Shown: positions 9,787 through 18,070 of the stretch, piece by piece | Numbering within the stretch: position 1 is the stretch's first letter | How the letters are laid out: every line of letters begins with the position of its first letter | Assembly (NCBI GenBank): GCA_035638495.1 | Contig: DASQZW010000286.1 | Span: 1 to 58,095 of the forward strand | Source of the DNA: CF-161 sp035638495 | Lineage (GTDB): Bacteria > Chloroflexota > Dormibacteria > Dormibacterales > Dormibacteraceae | Length of the DNA: 58,095 nt | Direction: 5' to 3' | Position numbers and translations under genes: made by a program | The notes under the pieces: model-generated | Told to the model about the DNA's origin: nothing | What the model saw: only the letters and a program-made list of their open reading frames with translations | Databases searched by the model: none

Positions 9787-9802
9787 TTGTCCAGCTGGAC
9801 AA
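9787..9802. promoter_or_regulatory. Perfect 16-bp palindrome, probable operator
   Basis: TTGTCCAGCTGGACAA is fully self-complementary. It lies between the divergent DUF899 and PucR-type genes and covers the expected -35 region of the PucR promoter, which fits repression or autoregulation. The protein that binds it is not known. Confidence 0.65.
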
Positions 9803-9811
9803 TCGCGGTGC

Positions 9812-9817
9812 TACGGT
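9812..9817 (+). promoter_or_regulatory. -10 box (TACGGT) for the PucR-type gene
   Basis: TACGGT ends six bases before GTG 9824, the spacing of a leaderless transcript. No ribosome site precedes the GTG. Confidence 0.55.
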
Positions 9818-9823
9818 GCCCTC

Positions 9824-11043
9824 GTGGACCACCGTGCGCGCATCCTGGAGCACCTCGCGACCCACGTCGAGGCGCTGGCGGCGGAGACGACGGCGGCGGT
9901 CCTGGAGGAGATCGGCGGCTTCGGGCCGGTGCGGGACGAGCGGCTGGCCGAGGAGGTGCTCGTGCTGGCCCGCCAGGGCATCGGACTGCTCGTCGAGGTG
10001 CTCCGCCGGCCGGAGCCGCCAACGCCCGAGGAGCTGTCGTTCGTCCGCGAGCGAGCGGTCAGGCGGGCCCGCCAGCTCGTGCCGCTTTCGGCGCTGCTGC
10101 ACGCGTACCTGATCGCCAACCGGACGGTCGGGCGGTGCATCGCCGAGCAGGCCGGCGGCAGCGTGGCCGCCGCGCGGGCAGGGCTGGAGATCACCGCGAT
10201 GACCTTCGAGCACACCCTCCTCACGACCACCCTGATGGCCGACGCGTACCTGGAGACCGTCCAGGGCGACCTGGCCGACCTCGAACGGCAGCGCGGCGAG
10301 GTCCTCGACGCGCTGCTCGGCGGCGGCGGCGACGCGGCCGCGGACGTGTCACGCCGCGCGGCCGGCCTCGGCCTCGAGCCGAACCGAGCCCACATCGCGG
10401 TCGTGGCGACGTCCACCAGGCCGTCGGTGGACGGGGCGACCGCTCCGTGGCGCCGGGTGGCGGAGGCCATCAGCCGGGCGGCGGCGCTGCCCGACCGGCA
10501 GCCGTTCGTGGTGGTGCGCGGCGGGGAGGTCGCCGCCGTCCTGCGGCAGGCCCGCGCCGACGCCGTCGTCGCGATCCTGGAGCGGGCGGCCGCGGCCCTT
10601 CGCGAGGCCCGTGGCGAGGGGCTGACCGCGGGGATCGGGCCGGCATTCACCGATCTGGCCGAGCTGCGGACCAGCTACGAGGAGGCCCGCAGGGCGCTGC
10701 GGCACGCCAGCCGGGCGCGGCCCTTCGTCGTCGGGCCGGACGAGGTGCGGCTGTTCGACGAGCTGGCCGTCTCGGCCGGCCGCACGGTGTCGCGGCTCAT
10801 CCCGGAGCAGACGCGCGCCGCCCTGCAGGACCCGGTCCTGCGGCGTCACTGGAGGCCTTCTCGGCCGCCAACCTCAACGTCGCCGAGGCGGCGAACGCGC
10901 TGTTCATCCACCCGAACACCCTGCGCTACCGGCTGCGGCGGATCGCGGACCGCACGGGCCGCGATCCCCACGTCCTGGCCGACCTCCTCGAGCTGACCGC
11001 GGCCGCGCGCGTCCTGGCAGCCCAGGGCCGCGCGCCCGTCTGA
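9824..11043 (+). pseudogene. PucR/CdaR-type regulator, interrupted by a frameshift near 10846
   Basis: The first frame, from GTG 9824, gives an RsbRD-like N-terminal domain (residues about 10-150) and a CdaR GGDEF-like middle domain. It then turns into nonsense after ALQDPVLRR at about 10845 and stops at 10996. The expected C-terminal PucR helix-turn-helix (SLEAFSAANLNVAEAA, then HPNTLRYRLRRIADRTG) is intact in the frame one base back, ending at 11043. The change fits loss of one base in the stretch 10838-10850. As read, the product lacks its DNA-binding domain. It may be a real mutation, a sequencing error or, less likely, programmed slippage; I see no slippery heptamer. Confidence 0.75.
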
Positions 11044-11047
11044 CCTC

Positions 11048-11938
11048 CTACGTCTCGAGCGGCATCAGCTCGGTGACGAACCGATCGAGGAACTCCTCGA
11101 ACGGCTGCGCGCCCGCGGGGCGGACGACGAACTTGGTCAGCCCAGCCTCGACATACCCCTCGAGCAGCCGGTGCAGCGCCGGCCACGTGCCCGCCACCAG
11201 TTCCGCGGGATCGACGTCGGGTCGGCGCGCGCGCGACGCCGCCGCGATCTCGGCCGGGATGCCGTCCACGGCCACCGACAGGCTGACACCGTAGTGGTCC
11301 GGCTCGATCTCGCGGCCCGCCTCGGCTGCCGCAGCCTGGATCGTCTCCCGGGCGACGCGCGCCTCCGCCGGCGTGAGGAAGCTGCCGAGCCACCCGTCGG
11401 CCAGGCGGCCGACCCGGCTCAGCGCGGCCGGGGCGCGGCCGCCCAGCCAGATGTCCAGCGGCGGGTCAGGACGCGGACGGACCGTGGCGGACACGACGGT
11501 GTAGAACTCACCCACGAAGTCGACGGACGGCTCCTCCAGCGTTGCCCGGAGCAGCCGCAGGGACTCGTCGAACACGGCGCCGCGCCGACCGGGCGTCACC
11601 GGGAACAGCACGCGCTCCTCCAGTCGGGCCGGCTCCAGGCCGAACACGGGGAGCACGCGCTTCGGCGCCAGCGCCGCGATGGACGCGAGCTGCTTGGCAA
11701 CCAGCACGGGGTGGCGGCCGGGCAGGATCGCCACGCCGGTGCCGACCTTGAGCCGCGTGGTCCGAGCCAGCGCGTACGCCATGCCGACGAACGGCTCGAC
11801 CTGAGCCGAGTACACCAGCTCCGACAGCCACAGCGAGTCCACCCCGGCGGTCTCGAGGCGCTCCACGACGCCGGGCAGGTCCGCGGCGCCGGTGGTACGT
11901 CCGAGACCGACGCCAATTCGAATCTTCACCCCCTCCAT
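11048..11938 (-). CDS. LLM-class oxidoreductase, probably F420-dependent
   Basis: 296 residues of the bacterial-luciferase-like (LLM) fold: IRIGVGLGRTTG as the first strand, GVDSLWLSEL, TTRLKVGTGVAILPGRHPVLVAKQLASI, and a glycine-rich phosphate-binding region at WLGGRAPAALSRVGRLADGWLG. These are typical of F420- rather than FMN-using members, but the cofactor cannot be settled from sequence. The substrate is unknown. The gene converges on the PucR-type gene with a gap of four bases and diverges from the LAL regulator with only 23 bases between the starts, so one short region must hold both promoters. Confidence 0.85.
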   Translation of the reverse strand: MEGVKIRIGVGLGRTTGAADLPGVVERLETAGVDSLWLSELVYSAQVEPFVGMAYALARTTRLKVGTGVAILPGRHPVLVAKQLASIAALAPKRVLPVFGLEPARLEERVLFPVTPGRRGAVFDESLRLLRATLEEPSVDFVGEFYTVVSATVRPRPDPPLDIWLGGRAPAALSRVGRLADGWLGSFLTPAEARVARETIQAAAAEAGREIEPDHYGVSLSVAVDGIPAEIAAASRARRPDVDPAELVAGTWPALHRLLEGYVEAGLTKFVVRPAGAQPFEEFLDRFVTELMPLET

Positions 11939-11949
11939 GTGACCACAGG

Positions 11950-11955
11950 TATCCT
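11950..11955 (+). promoter_or_regulatory. -10 box (TATCCT) for the LAL regulator
   Basis: TATCCT ends six bases before GTG 11962 with no ribosome site, fitting a leaderless mRNA. Confidence 0.55.
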
Positions 11956-11961
11956 CGCGCT

Positions 11962-14790
11962 GTGACCGGCCGGCCTGGGACCGGATCGCGGACCGCTGGC
12001 ATGGTCGGGCGTGAGCACGAGCGTAGGGTCATCGCCGAGGCGTTCCGCGCCGCACGATCGGGCAGGCCGTCGGCGGTGCTGATCACGGGTGAGCCGGGGG
12101 CCGGCAAGACCCGCCTCCTGGAGGACGCCGCCGGCGGTCTGGCGACCGCGGGGGCGATGGTGCTCACCGGCTACGCCCTGGACCTGGGCGAGGGCGCCCC
12201 GCTCTTCCTGCCGCTCGCGCGGGCGCTGGCGGGTGTCTGGCCCGGGCTGCGGCGGGCGGAGGCGCCTCCCGACGACGCGGCCCGGGTCCTGGCGGCGGCC
12301 GGCATGGGACCGCCGGGCACGCCGGCGCCCGACCTGCTCGCCCTCCCGCCGGCGGGCGAACGCCTGCGGCTGCTGGACGCGCTCGTGGACGTCTGCCTGC
12401 GGCTCGCATTCGACCGGCCGCTCGTGCTCGCGCTGGACGACATGCAGTGGGCGGCGCCGGAGCCGTGGGACGCCGTCGCCTACCTGGTCAGGGCGGCCGG
12501 ATCCGCGCCGCTGCTCGTCCTCCTGGCGGCGCGCGAGGAGGTGCTCGCGAGCGCGACGGGCGCTCCCGCCGCCGCGATCGAGGAGCTGCGCCGGCTCCGC
12601 AGGCTCACGATCCTGACCCTGGGCCGGCTCGCCCTGCACGACGTCGAGCGGCTGGTGGCGGCCTGGCTGGGCGACCCGGCTGCGCCCGAGCTGGCCAGGC
12701 TCGTCGGCAGGCGCAGCGAGGGCAACCCGTTCTTCGCCGAGGAGACGCTCGCCGACGTGGCCGAGCGCGGACTGCTGATCCGCTCGGACGGCGCGTGGCG
12801 CCTCAAGCCGGAGGCTCGCGCCGACCTGGAACGTCCGGCGATGATCCGGCTGACGGTCGCGCGGCGCCTGCAGCGGCTGCCCGACCCGACGCGCCGGGCC
12901 CTGGCCGCGGGCGCCGTCCTCGGCCGGGACTTCTCCGCGGCCACGGTCGCCTCCATGCTCGACGTCACCCCCGAGGTCGCGGAGGCCGCGCTCGACCCGG
13001 CCTGGGCGGCCAGCGTCGTCTCGCGCTCGACGGCCGGCGTGTTCGCCTTCCGCCACGACGCGCTACGCGAGACGATGTACGAGCTGGCGGCCACCGAACG
13101 CCCGGCGCTGCACGCCGCGGCCGCGGCCGCGCTGGCCGCCGGTGCCGCCGTGGAGGCGCCGGAGGACCTCGCCGTCATCGCCCGGCACTGGCTCCGGGCG
13201 GGCGACCGCGGGCGCGCTGCGGCCGCCGCCCGAGCCGCGGCGGAGGCGGCCCGCGGCCACGCCGCCCCCGCCGACGCGCTGGTCAGCGCCCGCCTGGCCC
13301 GGGAGCTGACCGACGGGATCAACGGACCGGGCGCCGGCGACCTGGTGGCCGCGCGGCGCCTGCACGCGGAGGCCGCGGAGGCCGCCGGCGAGTCCGCCGA
13401 GGCGGACGCGGCGCTGCGCTCGGCCATCAGGGCGGCGGAGGCCGCGGGCGACCGCGCCAGCCGGGCCGAGCTGCACCTCCTCCTGGGAACCGCGCTCCGG
13501 CGGCGCGAGGCCGCGACGGACGCGGATCGCGAGCTCCGCCGTGCGCTCGAGCTGGCCCAGGCGCTGCCGGCGGGTGAACGCCTGACCGCCGAGGTCCAGG
13601 TCGAGCTGGCCACGCTGAACGGGCTGACCCGGGGCCGGTACCAGGACGGACAGCGCCAGGCCGCCGCGGCGCTCGGCGCCGCGAAACGGCTCCGGGACCC
13701 ACGGCTCGAGGCCAGGGCCGCCCTCGCCCTGGCGAACGTGCAGGTCAGGACGGATGCCGCGGACGCACGACCGCTGCTTGAGCGGGCGCTGGACCGCGCG
13801 CTCGCCGCGGGTGAACCGGCCGTCGCCATCGAAGCCTGCGCGGCTCTGTGCAACTCGTACTACTGGACCGGTGAGCTGGCCGCGTCCGAGCGGTCGGCGC
13901 GGCGGCGCCTGGCCCTCGCCAGGCGCGGACTGGACGTCTTCAGCCTCCGGCACGCCCACTCCTGGCTCGCGCTGCTCGCCTGGTCTCGCGGCGACCGGGC
14001 GGCCGCGGACCACCTGCTGGAAGAGGCGGAGTGGGCACTGGCCCGACTCGCGACGCCCGAGCCGCTGGGGTTCGTACGCGTCGTCCAGGGGCTGGTGCAC
14101 TGGCGCGCCGGCGAGCTCGACGCTGCCGCCGAGCGGCTGGGCGCGGCACTGGCGCTCATGGCAGACACCGACCCTGCGACCCAGGTCTGGTATGGCGGGC
14201 TGCCGGTCCTCGTCCACCTCGAGATGGGACGCGAGGCCGAGGCCCGCGTCGGGGTCGCGCTCCAGGAGGAGCGCCTGGTCGCGCTGCCCGCGGCAGCGCT
14301 GCCGGCGCGTTCGGCCCGGACGGTGCTCGGCCTGGCCTACGCGGGACTGGGCGAGCGCGACAGCGGCCTGCGCTGCGAGCGGGCGCTGCGGCCGTTCGCC
14401 GGCGACTTCCACTGGTGGCCCACCGCGCGAACGCTGGCCGCCCTGGCCGCGCTGCGCGGCGACCAGCGGACCGCGCTCGCCGACCTGGACGCCGCCGAGG
14501 AGGTGTGCCGGCGTGAGGGGCTGCTGCCGGATCTCACCCTGGTCATGCGGGCGCGATCGCAGCTGCGGGCGGGCGGGGGAACCCGGGCCGCGCCGCCCGA
14601 CGGCCTGTCGGAGCGCGAGGCCGAGGTGCTGCGGCTCGTGGCCAGCGGCATGACGAACCGCGAGGTCGGCGGCGCCCTCTTCCTCAGCGAACGAACGGTG
14701 ACCAACCACCTGACGCACATCTTCGGGAAGATCGGTGTCGCCAACCGCGCCGGCGCGACCGCCTACGCGCACCGCCGCAACCTCGCGTAG
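11962..14790 (+). CDS. LAL-type LuxR family ATPase regulator
   Basis: 942 residues with the layout of large ATP-binding LuxR (MalT/LAL) regulators. A Walker A motif GEPGAGKT at about 43-50 and a Walker B region LVLALDDMQWA lie in an AAA/STAND ATPase domain. A long alpha-helical, Ala-rich TPR-like region spans about 370-870. The last 60 residues form a LuxR helix-turn-helix (LSEREAEVLRLVASGMTNREV, then ERTVTNHLTHIFGKIG). Such proteins act as ATP-dependent switches that assemble at target promoters when an inducer binds the repeats. It diverges from the LLM oxidoreductase gene, a likely target. Confidence 0.92.
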   Translation: MTGRPGTGSRTAGMVGREHERRVIAEAFRAARSGRPSAVLITGEPGAGKTRLLEDAAGGLATAGAMVLTGYALDLGEGAPLFLPLARALAGVWPGLRRAEAPPDDAARVLAAAGMGPPGTPAPDLLALPPAGERLRLLDALVDVCLRLAFDRPLVLALDDMQWAAPEPWDAVAYLVRAAGSAPLLVLLAAREEVLASATGAPAAAIEELRRLRRLTILTLGRLALHDVERLVAAWLGDPAAPELARLVGRRSEGNPFFAEETLADVAERGLLIRSDGAWRLKPEARADLERPAMIRLTVARRLQRLPDPTRRALAAGAVLGRDFSAATVASMLDVTPEVAEAALDPAWAASVVSRSTAGVFAFRHDALRETMYELAATERPALHAAAAAALAAGAAVEAPEDLAVIARHWLRAGDRGRAAAAARAAAEAARGHAAPADALVSARLARELTDGINGPGAGDLVAARRLHAEAAEAAGESAEADAALRSAIRAAEAAGDRASRAELHLLLGTALRRREAATDADRELRRALELAQALPAGERLTAEVQVELATLNGLTRGRYQDGQRQAAAALGAAKRLRDPRLEARAALALANVQVRTDAADARPLLERALDRALAAGEPAVAIEACAALCNSYYWTGELAASERSARRRLALARRGLDVFSLRHAHSWLALLAWSRGDRAAADHLLEEAEWALARLATPEPLGFVRVVQGLVHWRAGELDAAAERLGAALALMADTDPATQVWYGGLPVLVHLEMGREAEARVGVALQEERLVALPAAALPARSARTVLGLAYAGLGERDSGLRCERALRPFAGDFHWWPTARTLAALAALRGDQRTALADLDAAEEVCRREGLLPDLTLVMRARSQLRAGGGTRAAPPDGLSEREAEVLRLVASGMTNREVGGALFLSERTVTNHLTHIFGKIGVANRAGATAYAHRRNLA

Positions 14791-14805
14791 GAGGTATCTC
14801 CCATC

Positions 14806-14819
14806 CCGGCTTCGGCCGG
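14806..14819 (+). terminator. Short GC hairpin with TTCG loop after the LAL gene
   Basis: CCGGC-TTCG-GCCGG, a five-base-pair stem closed by a stable UUCG loop, 15 bases after the LAL stop. There is no T-run, so it is a weak candidate terminator or mRNA end. Confidence 0.35.
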
Positions 14820-14881
14820 TACCGCGCTGACCGTGGGATTTCGACGATGACCGCCGGCGGCGCGCGGCTCAGCATGGCGTG

Positions 14882-15742
14882 ATGACCACTCGGAACATGA
14901 CCGGTGAACTCCTGCTGGAGCGGTTCGACGCGGCCGGCACGGCATACCGGACCGCGCTGGCCGAGGCCCCGGCCGAATCGCTGGGCCAGCGGCGGCCCGG
15001 CGAGGCCTACACCCTGGGCGGACTCGCCCACCACGTCAACGCAGTCCTGAGCCACTATCTCGGCACCGCCGAGGCCGTCCTCGCAGCGCCGCCGGGCGCA
15101 ACCACGGCGGCGCCCGACTCCTCGCGTCTCCTCGAGGAGGCCGGCGCCCGCGCCGGGCAGACGCCCGGCGCGTCCGAGCGCGACGCGGCACTGGCGCAGA
15201 CCGACGAGCTCCACGCGGCGGTGCGCCGGCTGCTCGAGGACCTGGACGCCGGCCAGTGGGGACGGGCGACGCCAGTGCGCTTCGACTCCGGCGAGCCGTA
15301 TCCGACCCGACCGGCGGACGTCCTCGGGTGGCTGACCGACCACTACGCGGAGCACTCGGCACAGGTGACGGGCCTCCTGGCCGACTGGCGGACGACGGCG
15401 GCCGTCGAGGCCCTCGGACGGGCGTTCGAGACCCGCGACGCCGGCGCGGTCATGGCGTGGATGACCGAGGACTGCGTCTTCGAGAACACCACGCCGGCGC
15501 CCGACGGCGAGCGACTGACGGGCACGGCCGCGGTCGGCGACTTCTGGAAGCGCTTCTTCGCTTCCACGCCGAGCGCGCGCTTCCGGACCGAGGAGGCGTT
15601 CGCCGCGGGCGACCGCGCGGTGGTCCGGTGGACGTTCGACTGGGACGAGGGGCCTGACAACCGCGGGCACGTCCGGGGCGTGGACGTCATTCGGGTCCGG
15701 TCGGGCCTCGTGGCCGAGAAGCTGGCCTACGTGAAAGGCTGA
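14882..15742 (+). CDS. DinB-like / SnoaL-like fusion protein
   Basis: About 286 residues. The first 175 form a DinB/mycothiol-maleylpyruvate-isomerase-like four-helix bundle; LGGLAHHVNAVLSHYL and HYAEHSAQV supply His residues suited to metal binding. From about residue 180 a SnoaL-like alpha+beta barrel follows (LGRAFETRDAGAVMAWMTEDCVFENTTP, then GTAAVGDFWKRFF). The two families usually occur as separate small proteins; the function of the joined form is unknown. ATG 14882 is used, though GTG 14879 is equally placed. No clear ribosome site or -10 box is visible. Confidence 0.75.
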   Translation: MTTRNMTGELLLERFDAAGTAYRTALAEAPAESLGQRRPGEAYTLGGLAHHVNAVLSHYLGTAEAVLAAPPGATTAAPDSSRLLEEAGARAGQTPGASERDAALAQTDELHAAVRRLLEDLDAGQWGRATPVRFDSGEPYPTRPADVLGWLTDHYAEHSAQVTGLLADWRTTAAVEALGRAFETRDAGAVMAWMTEDCVFENTTPAPDGERLTGTAAVGDFWKRFFASTPSARFRTEEAFAAGDRAVVRWTFDWDEGPDNRGHVRGVDVIRVRSGLVAEKLAYVKG

Positions 15743-15851
15743 CGCGGAGCTGTCGATATCGGCCGATCCAGACCGTCGGTGAGATGAAACCGGCCGGAGA
15801 CGAGGCGCCGCGAGACGCCGCCGGCCGGCTCCCGACGAAGGAGTCGTTCCG

Positions 15852-17258
15852 ATGGTCCTCCAACGATCGCGACCGGAGTGGGCGCTGGCGCTCACGTCCG
15901 TGGCGTTCTTCATGGTGGTGCTGGACTCGCTGGTGGTCATCACCGCGCTCCCGGCCATCCACCGCGAACTCCGCGCCGGCCTGTCCACCCTGGAGTGGAC
16001 GGTCAACGCGTACAACCTGACCGCGGCGGCCGGAATCGTCACCGCGGCGGCGCTCGGCGACCGCCTGGGCCGGCGCCGGGTCTTCGCGGCCGGCCTCCTG
16101 CTGTTCGCCGCGGCTTCGGCGGCGTGCGCGCTCGCGCCGTCCGTCGGCTTCCTGGTTGCCGCCCGCGCCGTCCAGGGAGTGGGCGCCGCGCTCGTCATCC
16201 CGCTGAGCCTGACCATCCTGACCACGGCCTTCCCGGCCGAGCGCCGCGGCGCGATCGTCGGGATCTGGGGCGGCCTGGGGGGCCTCGCCGTGGCGGGCGG
16301 GCCCCTCGTCGGTGGGGCGGTGACCCAGGGCCTCGACTGGCACTGGATCTTCTGGATCAACGTGCCGATCGGGCTGGCCGCCGCGGCCCTCGCGGTGTGG
16401 CGGCTGCCGGAGAGCCGCGGGCCGGCGACGCGGCTCGACCTGCCGGCGGTGGCGCTCGTGACCGGAGGCGCGGTGGGCGTCGTATGGGGACTGGTCCGCG
16501 GCAACGACGCCGGCTGGACCAGCTTCGAGACCGTGGCCACGCTGGGCCTCGGCATCCTGCTGCTGGCCGCGTTCGTGGCGTGGGAGCTGCGGGCGCCGGA
16601 GCCGATGCTGCCGATGCAGCTGTTCCGGAGCCGCCCGTTCGCGGCGGCCAGCGCCACCGCCTTCCTGATGTCCGCCTCGATCTTCTCGGCCGCGTTCCTC
16701 GCGTCGCAGTACTTCCAGCTCGTGCTCGGCTACTCGCCGTTCGGCACCGGGCTGCGCTTCCTGCCCTGGACCGCCACGCCGGTCGTGGTCGCGCCGCTCG
16801 CCGGCATGCTGTCAGACCGGGTCGGCCGCCGGCCGCTGATGGTCCTGGGCCTGCTCCTGCAGGCCGGTGGGCTGGCCTGGATCGCGCTGATCGCGACCGC
16901 GGGCACCGGCTACGGCCAGCTGGTCCTGCCGCTGGTGGTCGCCGGCGTGGGCATTTCGATGGCGCTGGCGGCGACCCCGGCCGCCGCAATGAGCGCGGTG
17001 GCGCCGCGCGACATGGGCCGCGCGTCGGGCGCGACGAACACACTGCAGCGCTTCGGCGGCGTCTTCGGCATCGCGGTCGCGTCCGCGGTGTTCGCCGCCA
17101 GCGGGCACCTGGGAACGGCCGCCGGATTCACCGCCGGGTTCCGTCCCGCGCTGGCGGTCGTCGCCGGCCTGTCGGCGCTGGGAGCGGCGTGCGCCCTGGC
17201 GGCCGCCGGGCGCCGGCGGCTGGAAGCGGTTCCGGTCGTGCATTCGGCCGCGGCGTGA
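15852..17258 (+). CDS. MFS drug exporter, DHA2 (EmrB/QacA) family, 14 helices
   Basis: 468 residues with about 14 membrane helices. The motifs VVLDSLVVITALPAI (helix 1), LEWTVNAYNL (motif D region), LGDRLGRRRVFAAGL (motif A) and GGPLVGGAVTQGLDWHWIFWINVPIG (motif C) are characteristic of DHA2 proton-driven multidrug exporters. A GAAGGAG ribosome site lies about ten bases before ATG 15852. The protein ends just before a strong hairpin at 17267-17295. There is no dedicated regulator next to it; the LAL and DinB-SnoaL genes upstream are the nearest neighbours on the same strand. Confidence 0.92.
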   Translation: MVLQRSRPEWALALTSVAFFMVVLDSLVVITALPAIHRELRAGLSTLEWTVNAYNLTAAAGIVTAAALGDRLGRRRVFAAGLLLFAAASAACALAPSVGFLVAARAVQGVGAALVIPLSLTILTTAFPAERRGAIVGIWGGLGGLAVAGGPLVGGAVTQGLDWHWIFWINVPIGLAAAALAVWRLPESRGPATRLDLPAVALVTGGAVGVVWGLVRGNDAGWTSFETVATLGLGILLLAAFVAWELRAPEPMLPMQLFRSRPFAAASATAFLMSASIFSAAFLASQYFQLVLGYSPFGTGLRFLPWTATPVVVAPLAGMLSDRVGRRPLMVLGLLLQAGGLAWIALIATAGTGYGQLVLPLVVAGVGISMALAATPAAAMSAVAPRDMGRASGATNTLQRFGGVFGIAVASAVFAASGHLGTAAGFTAGFRPALAVVAGLSALGAACALAAAGRRRLEAVPVVHSAAA

Positions 17259-17266
17259 CGGGTGCC

Positions 17267-17295
17267 ACCATGGGGCGGTGATGCCGCCCCATGGT
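17267..17295 (+). other. Perfect 12-bp stem hairpin after the DHA2 exporter
   Basis: ACCATGGGGCGG at 17267-17278 pairs perfectly with 17284-17295 around a five-base loop, nine bases after the exporter stop. It lacks a T-run. It could be a transcript end, an operator, or a structure linked to the repeat that starts at 17291 and shares its last five bases. Confidence 0.5.
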
Positions 17296-17315
17296 CCGCG
17301 CTCGGCGCTGACGCG
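17291..17315 (+). repeat. 25-bp direct repeat, left copy, beside vapBC
   Basis: It matches 18087-18111 at 23 of 25 positions (differences at repeat positions 16 and 17). Read on the + strand it encodes GPRSALTR, nearly the same as GPRSVLTR near the N-terminus of the MFS protein at 18071. The vapC stop lies five bases beyond this copy. Confidence 0.75.
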
Positions 17316-17319
17316 ACCG

Positions 17320-17769
17320 TCAGAGCGGCGGCAGCACCGTCACCCGGTCGCGACCGAGGCATGCGGCCGCCGCCTCCCCCTGCCGCAGGTCTCCCGTGCA
17401 GAACAGAAGGGTGTTCCCGCGCCGCTGCTGATGCCGGTTGACGACAACCGCCGTGCCGACATGGATGGCATCGAGCGCCCGCAGGAGATTGCCCCGTGCC
17501 GCTGCGACGGCTTCACGCCGGGCCGCGGCGGACAGGCCGACCTTGCCGACCGACGTCAGGACCTCGCCAGCGATCTCCAGCAGCTCATCCCGCTCGCCGG
17601 CGGTGATCTGCCCGCGGTGGAAGCGCGCTTCGATGGCGATCGGGATCTCGATCGCCGCCAGTACGGACGTGATCGGCAGGCCGCTCATGGCCTCCTCCAC
17701 GTGGCTGAGCTCGCCTTCGCCCACGCAGAGCCTGACCAGCGCGCTGGAATCGAGATACGTCGCGATCAC
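17320..17769 (-). CDS. vapC: PIN-domain toxin, VapC family
   Basis: 149 residues with the PIN ribonuclease arrangement: YLDSSALVRL near the start (first acidic residue D7), ALDAIHVGTAVV in the second half and FCTGDLRQ for the last acidic residue. These aspartates hold Mg2+ for RNA cleavage in VapC toxins. ATG 17769 overlaps the antitoxin stop (ATGA), the normal coupling of such modules. The gene, with its antitoxin, lies between two copies of a 25-bp repeat, which suggests that the module was inserted here. Confidence 0.9.
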   Translation of the reverse strand: MIATYLDSSALVRLCVGEGELSHVEEAMSGLPITSVLAAIEIPIAIEARFHRGQITAGERDELLEIAGEVLTSVGKVGLSAAARREAVAAARGNLLRALDAIHVGTAVVVNRHQQRRGNTLLFCTGDLRQGEAAAACLGRDRVTVLPPL

Positions 17770-18050
17770 CGGTCACCGCGCACCCAGTCGAGATCCTCGT
17801 GCAGCCGGCGGGTCCCACTTCCGAGACGTTCCCATCGATGCCGGAGCCCCACGCCGTCGTAGCGACGCGCCGGTAGCTCTTCGAGTACGGAGCCGAGGCC
17901 AAGCCAGCCCTCGTCCGAGGCCGTGCCCCCGAGGCCCCGCTCGATGGCTCGAGCGGCGGTCTCGTTCAGGGATCGTCCCTCCTCCCTGCTCCTCTCCCGG
18001 AGCCTCTCCAGAAGCGGTGCGGGGAGCCGCAGCGTAGCCTTGGCGAGCAT
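17766..18050 (-). CDS. vapB: VapB-type antitoxin
   Basis: 94 residues. The N-terminal 45 (LAKATLRLPAPLLERLRERSREEGRSLNETAARAI) form a ribbon-helix-helix fold with the strand ATLRLP followed by two helices, suited to operator binding; the acidic, aromatic C-terminal part should wrap the toxin. The mRNA appears leaderless: TATAAT lies six bases before ATG 18050, and the inverted repeat at 18051-18070 that contains it is the likely site of autorepression by the toxin-antitoxin complex. Confidence 0.85.
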   Translation of the reverse strand: MLAKATLRLPAPLLERLRERSREEGRSLNETAARAIERGLGGTASDEGWLGLGSVLEELPARRYDGVGLRHRWERLGSGTRRLHEDLDWVRGDR

Positions 18051-18070
18051 AGTGCCATTATAGTGGCACT
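18051..18070. promoter_or_regulatory. vapB/MFS divergent promoter with inverted-repeat operator
   Basis: AGTGCCA-TTATAG-TGGCACT: seven-base arms around a six-base centre. The minus strand reads TATAAT at 18057-18062, six bases before vapB ATG 18050. The plus strand reads TATAGT at 18059-18064, six bases before TTG 18071 of the MFS gene. Both transcripts would begin at their start codons and the operator would cover both -10 boxes. Confidence 0.7.

Noticed and set aside
10838..10850. Programmed ribosomal frameshift in the PucR-type gene
   Set aside because: No slippery heptamer, upstream ribosome-site-like stimulator or strong downstream stem was found, and the family has no such mechanism.
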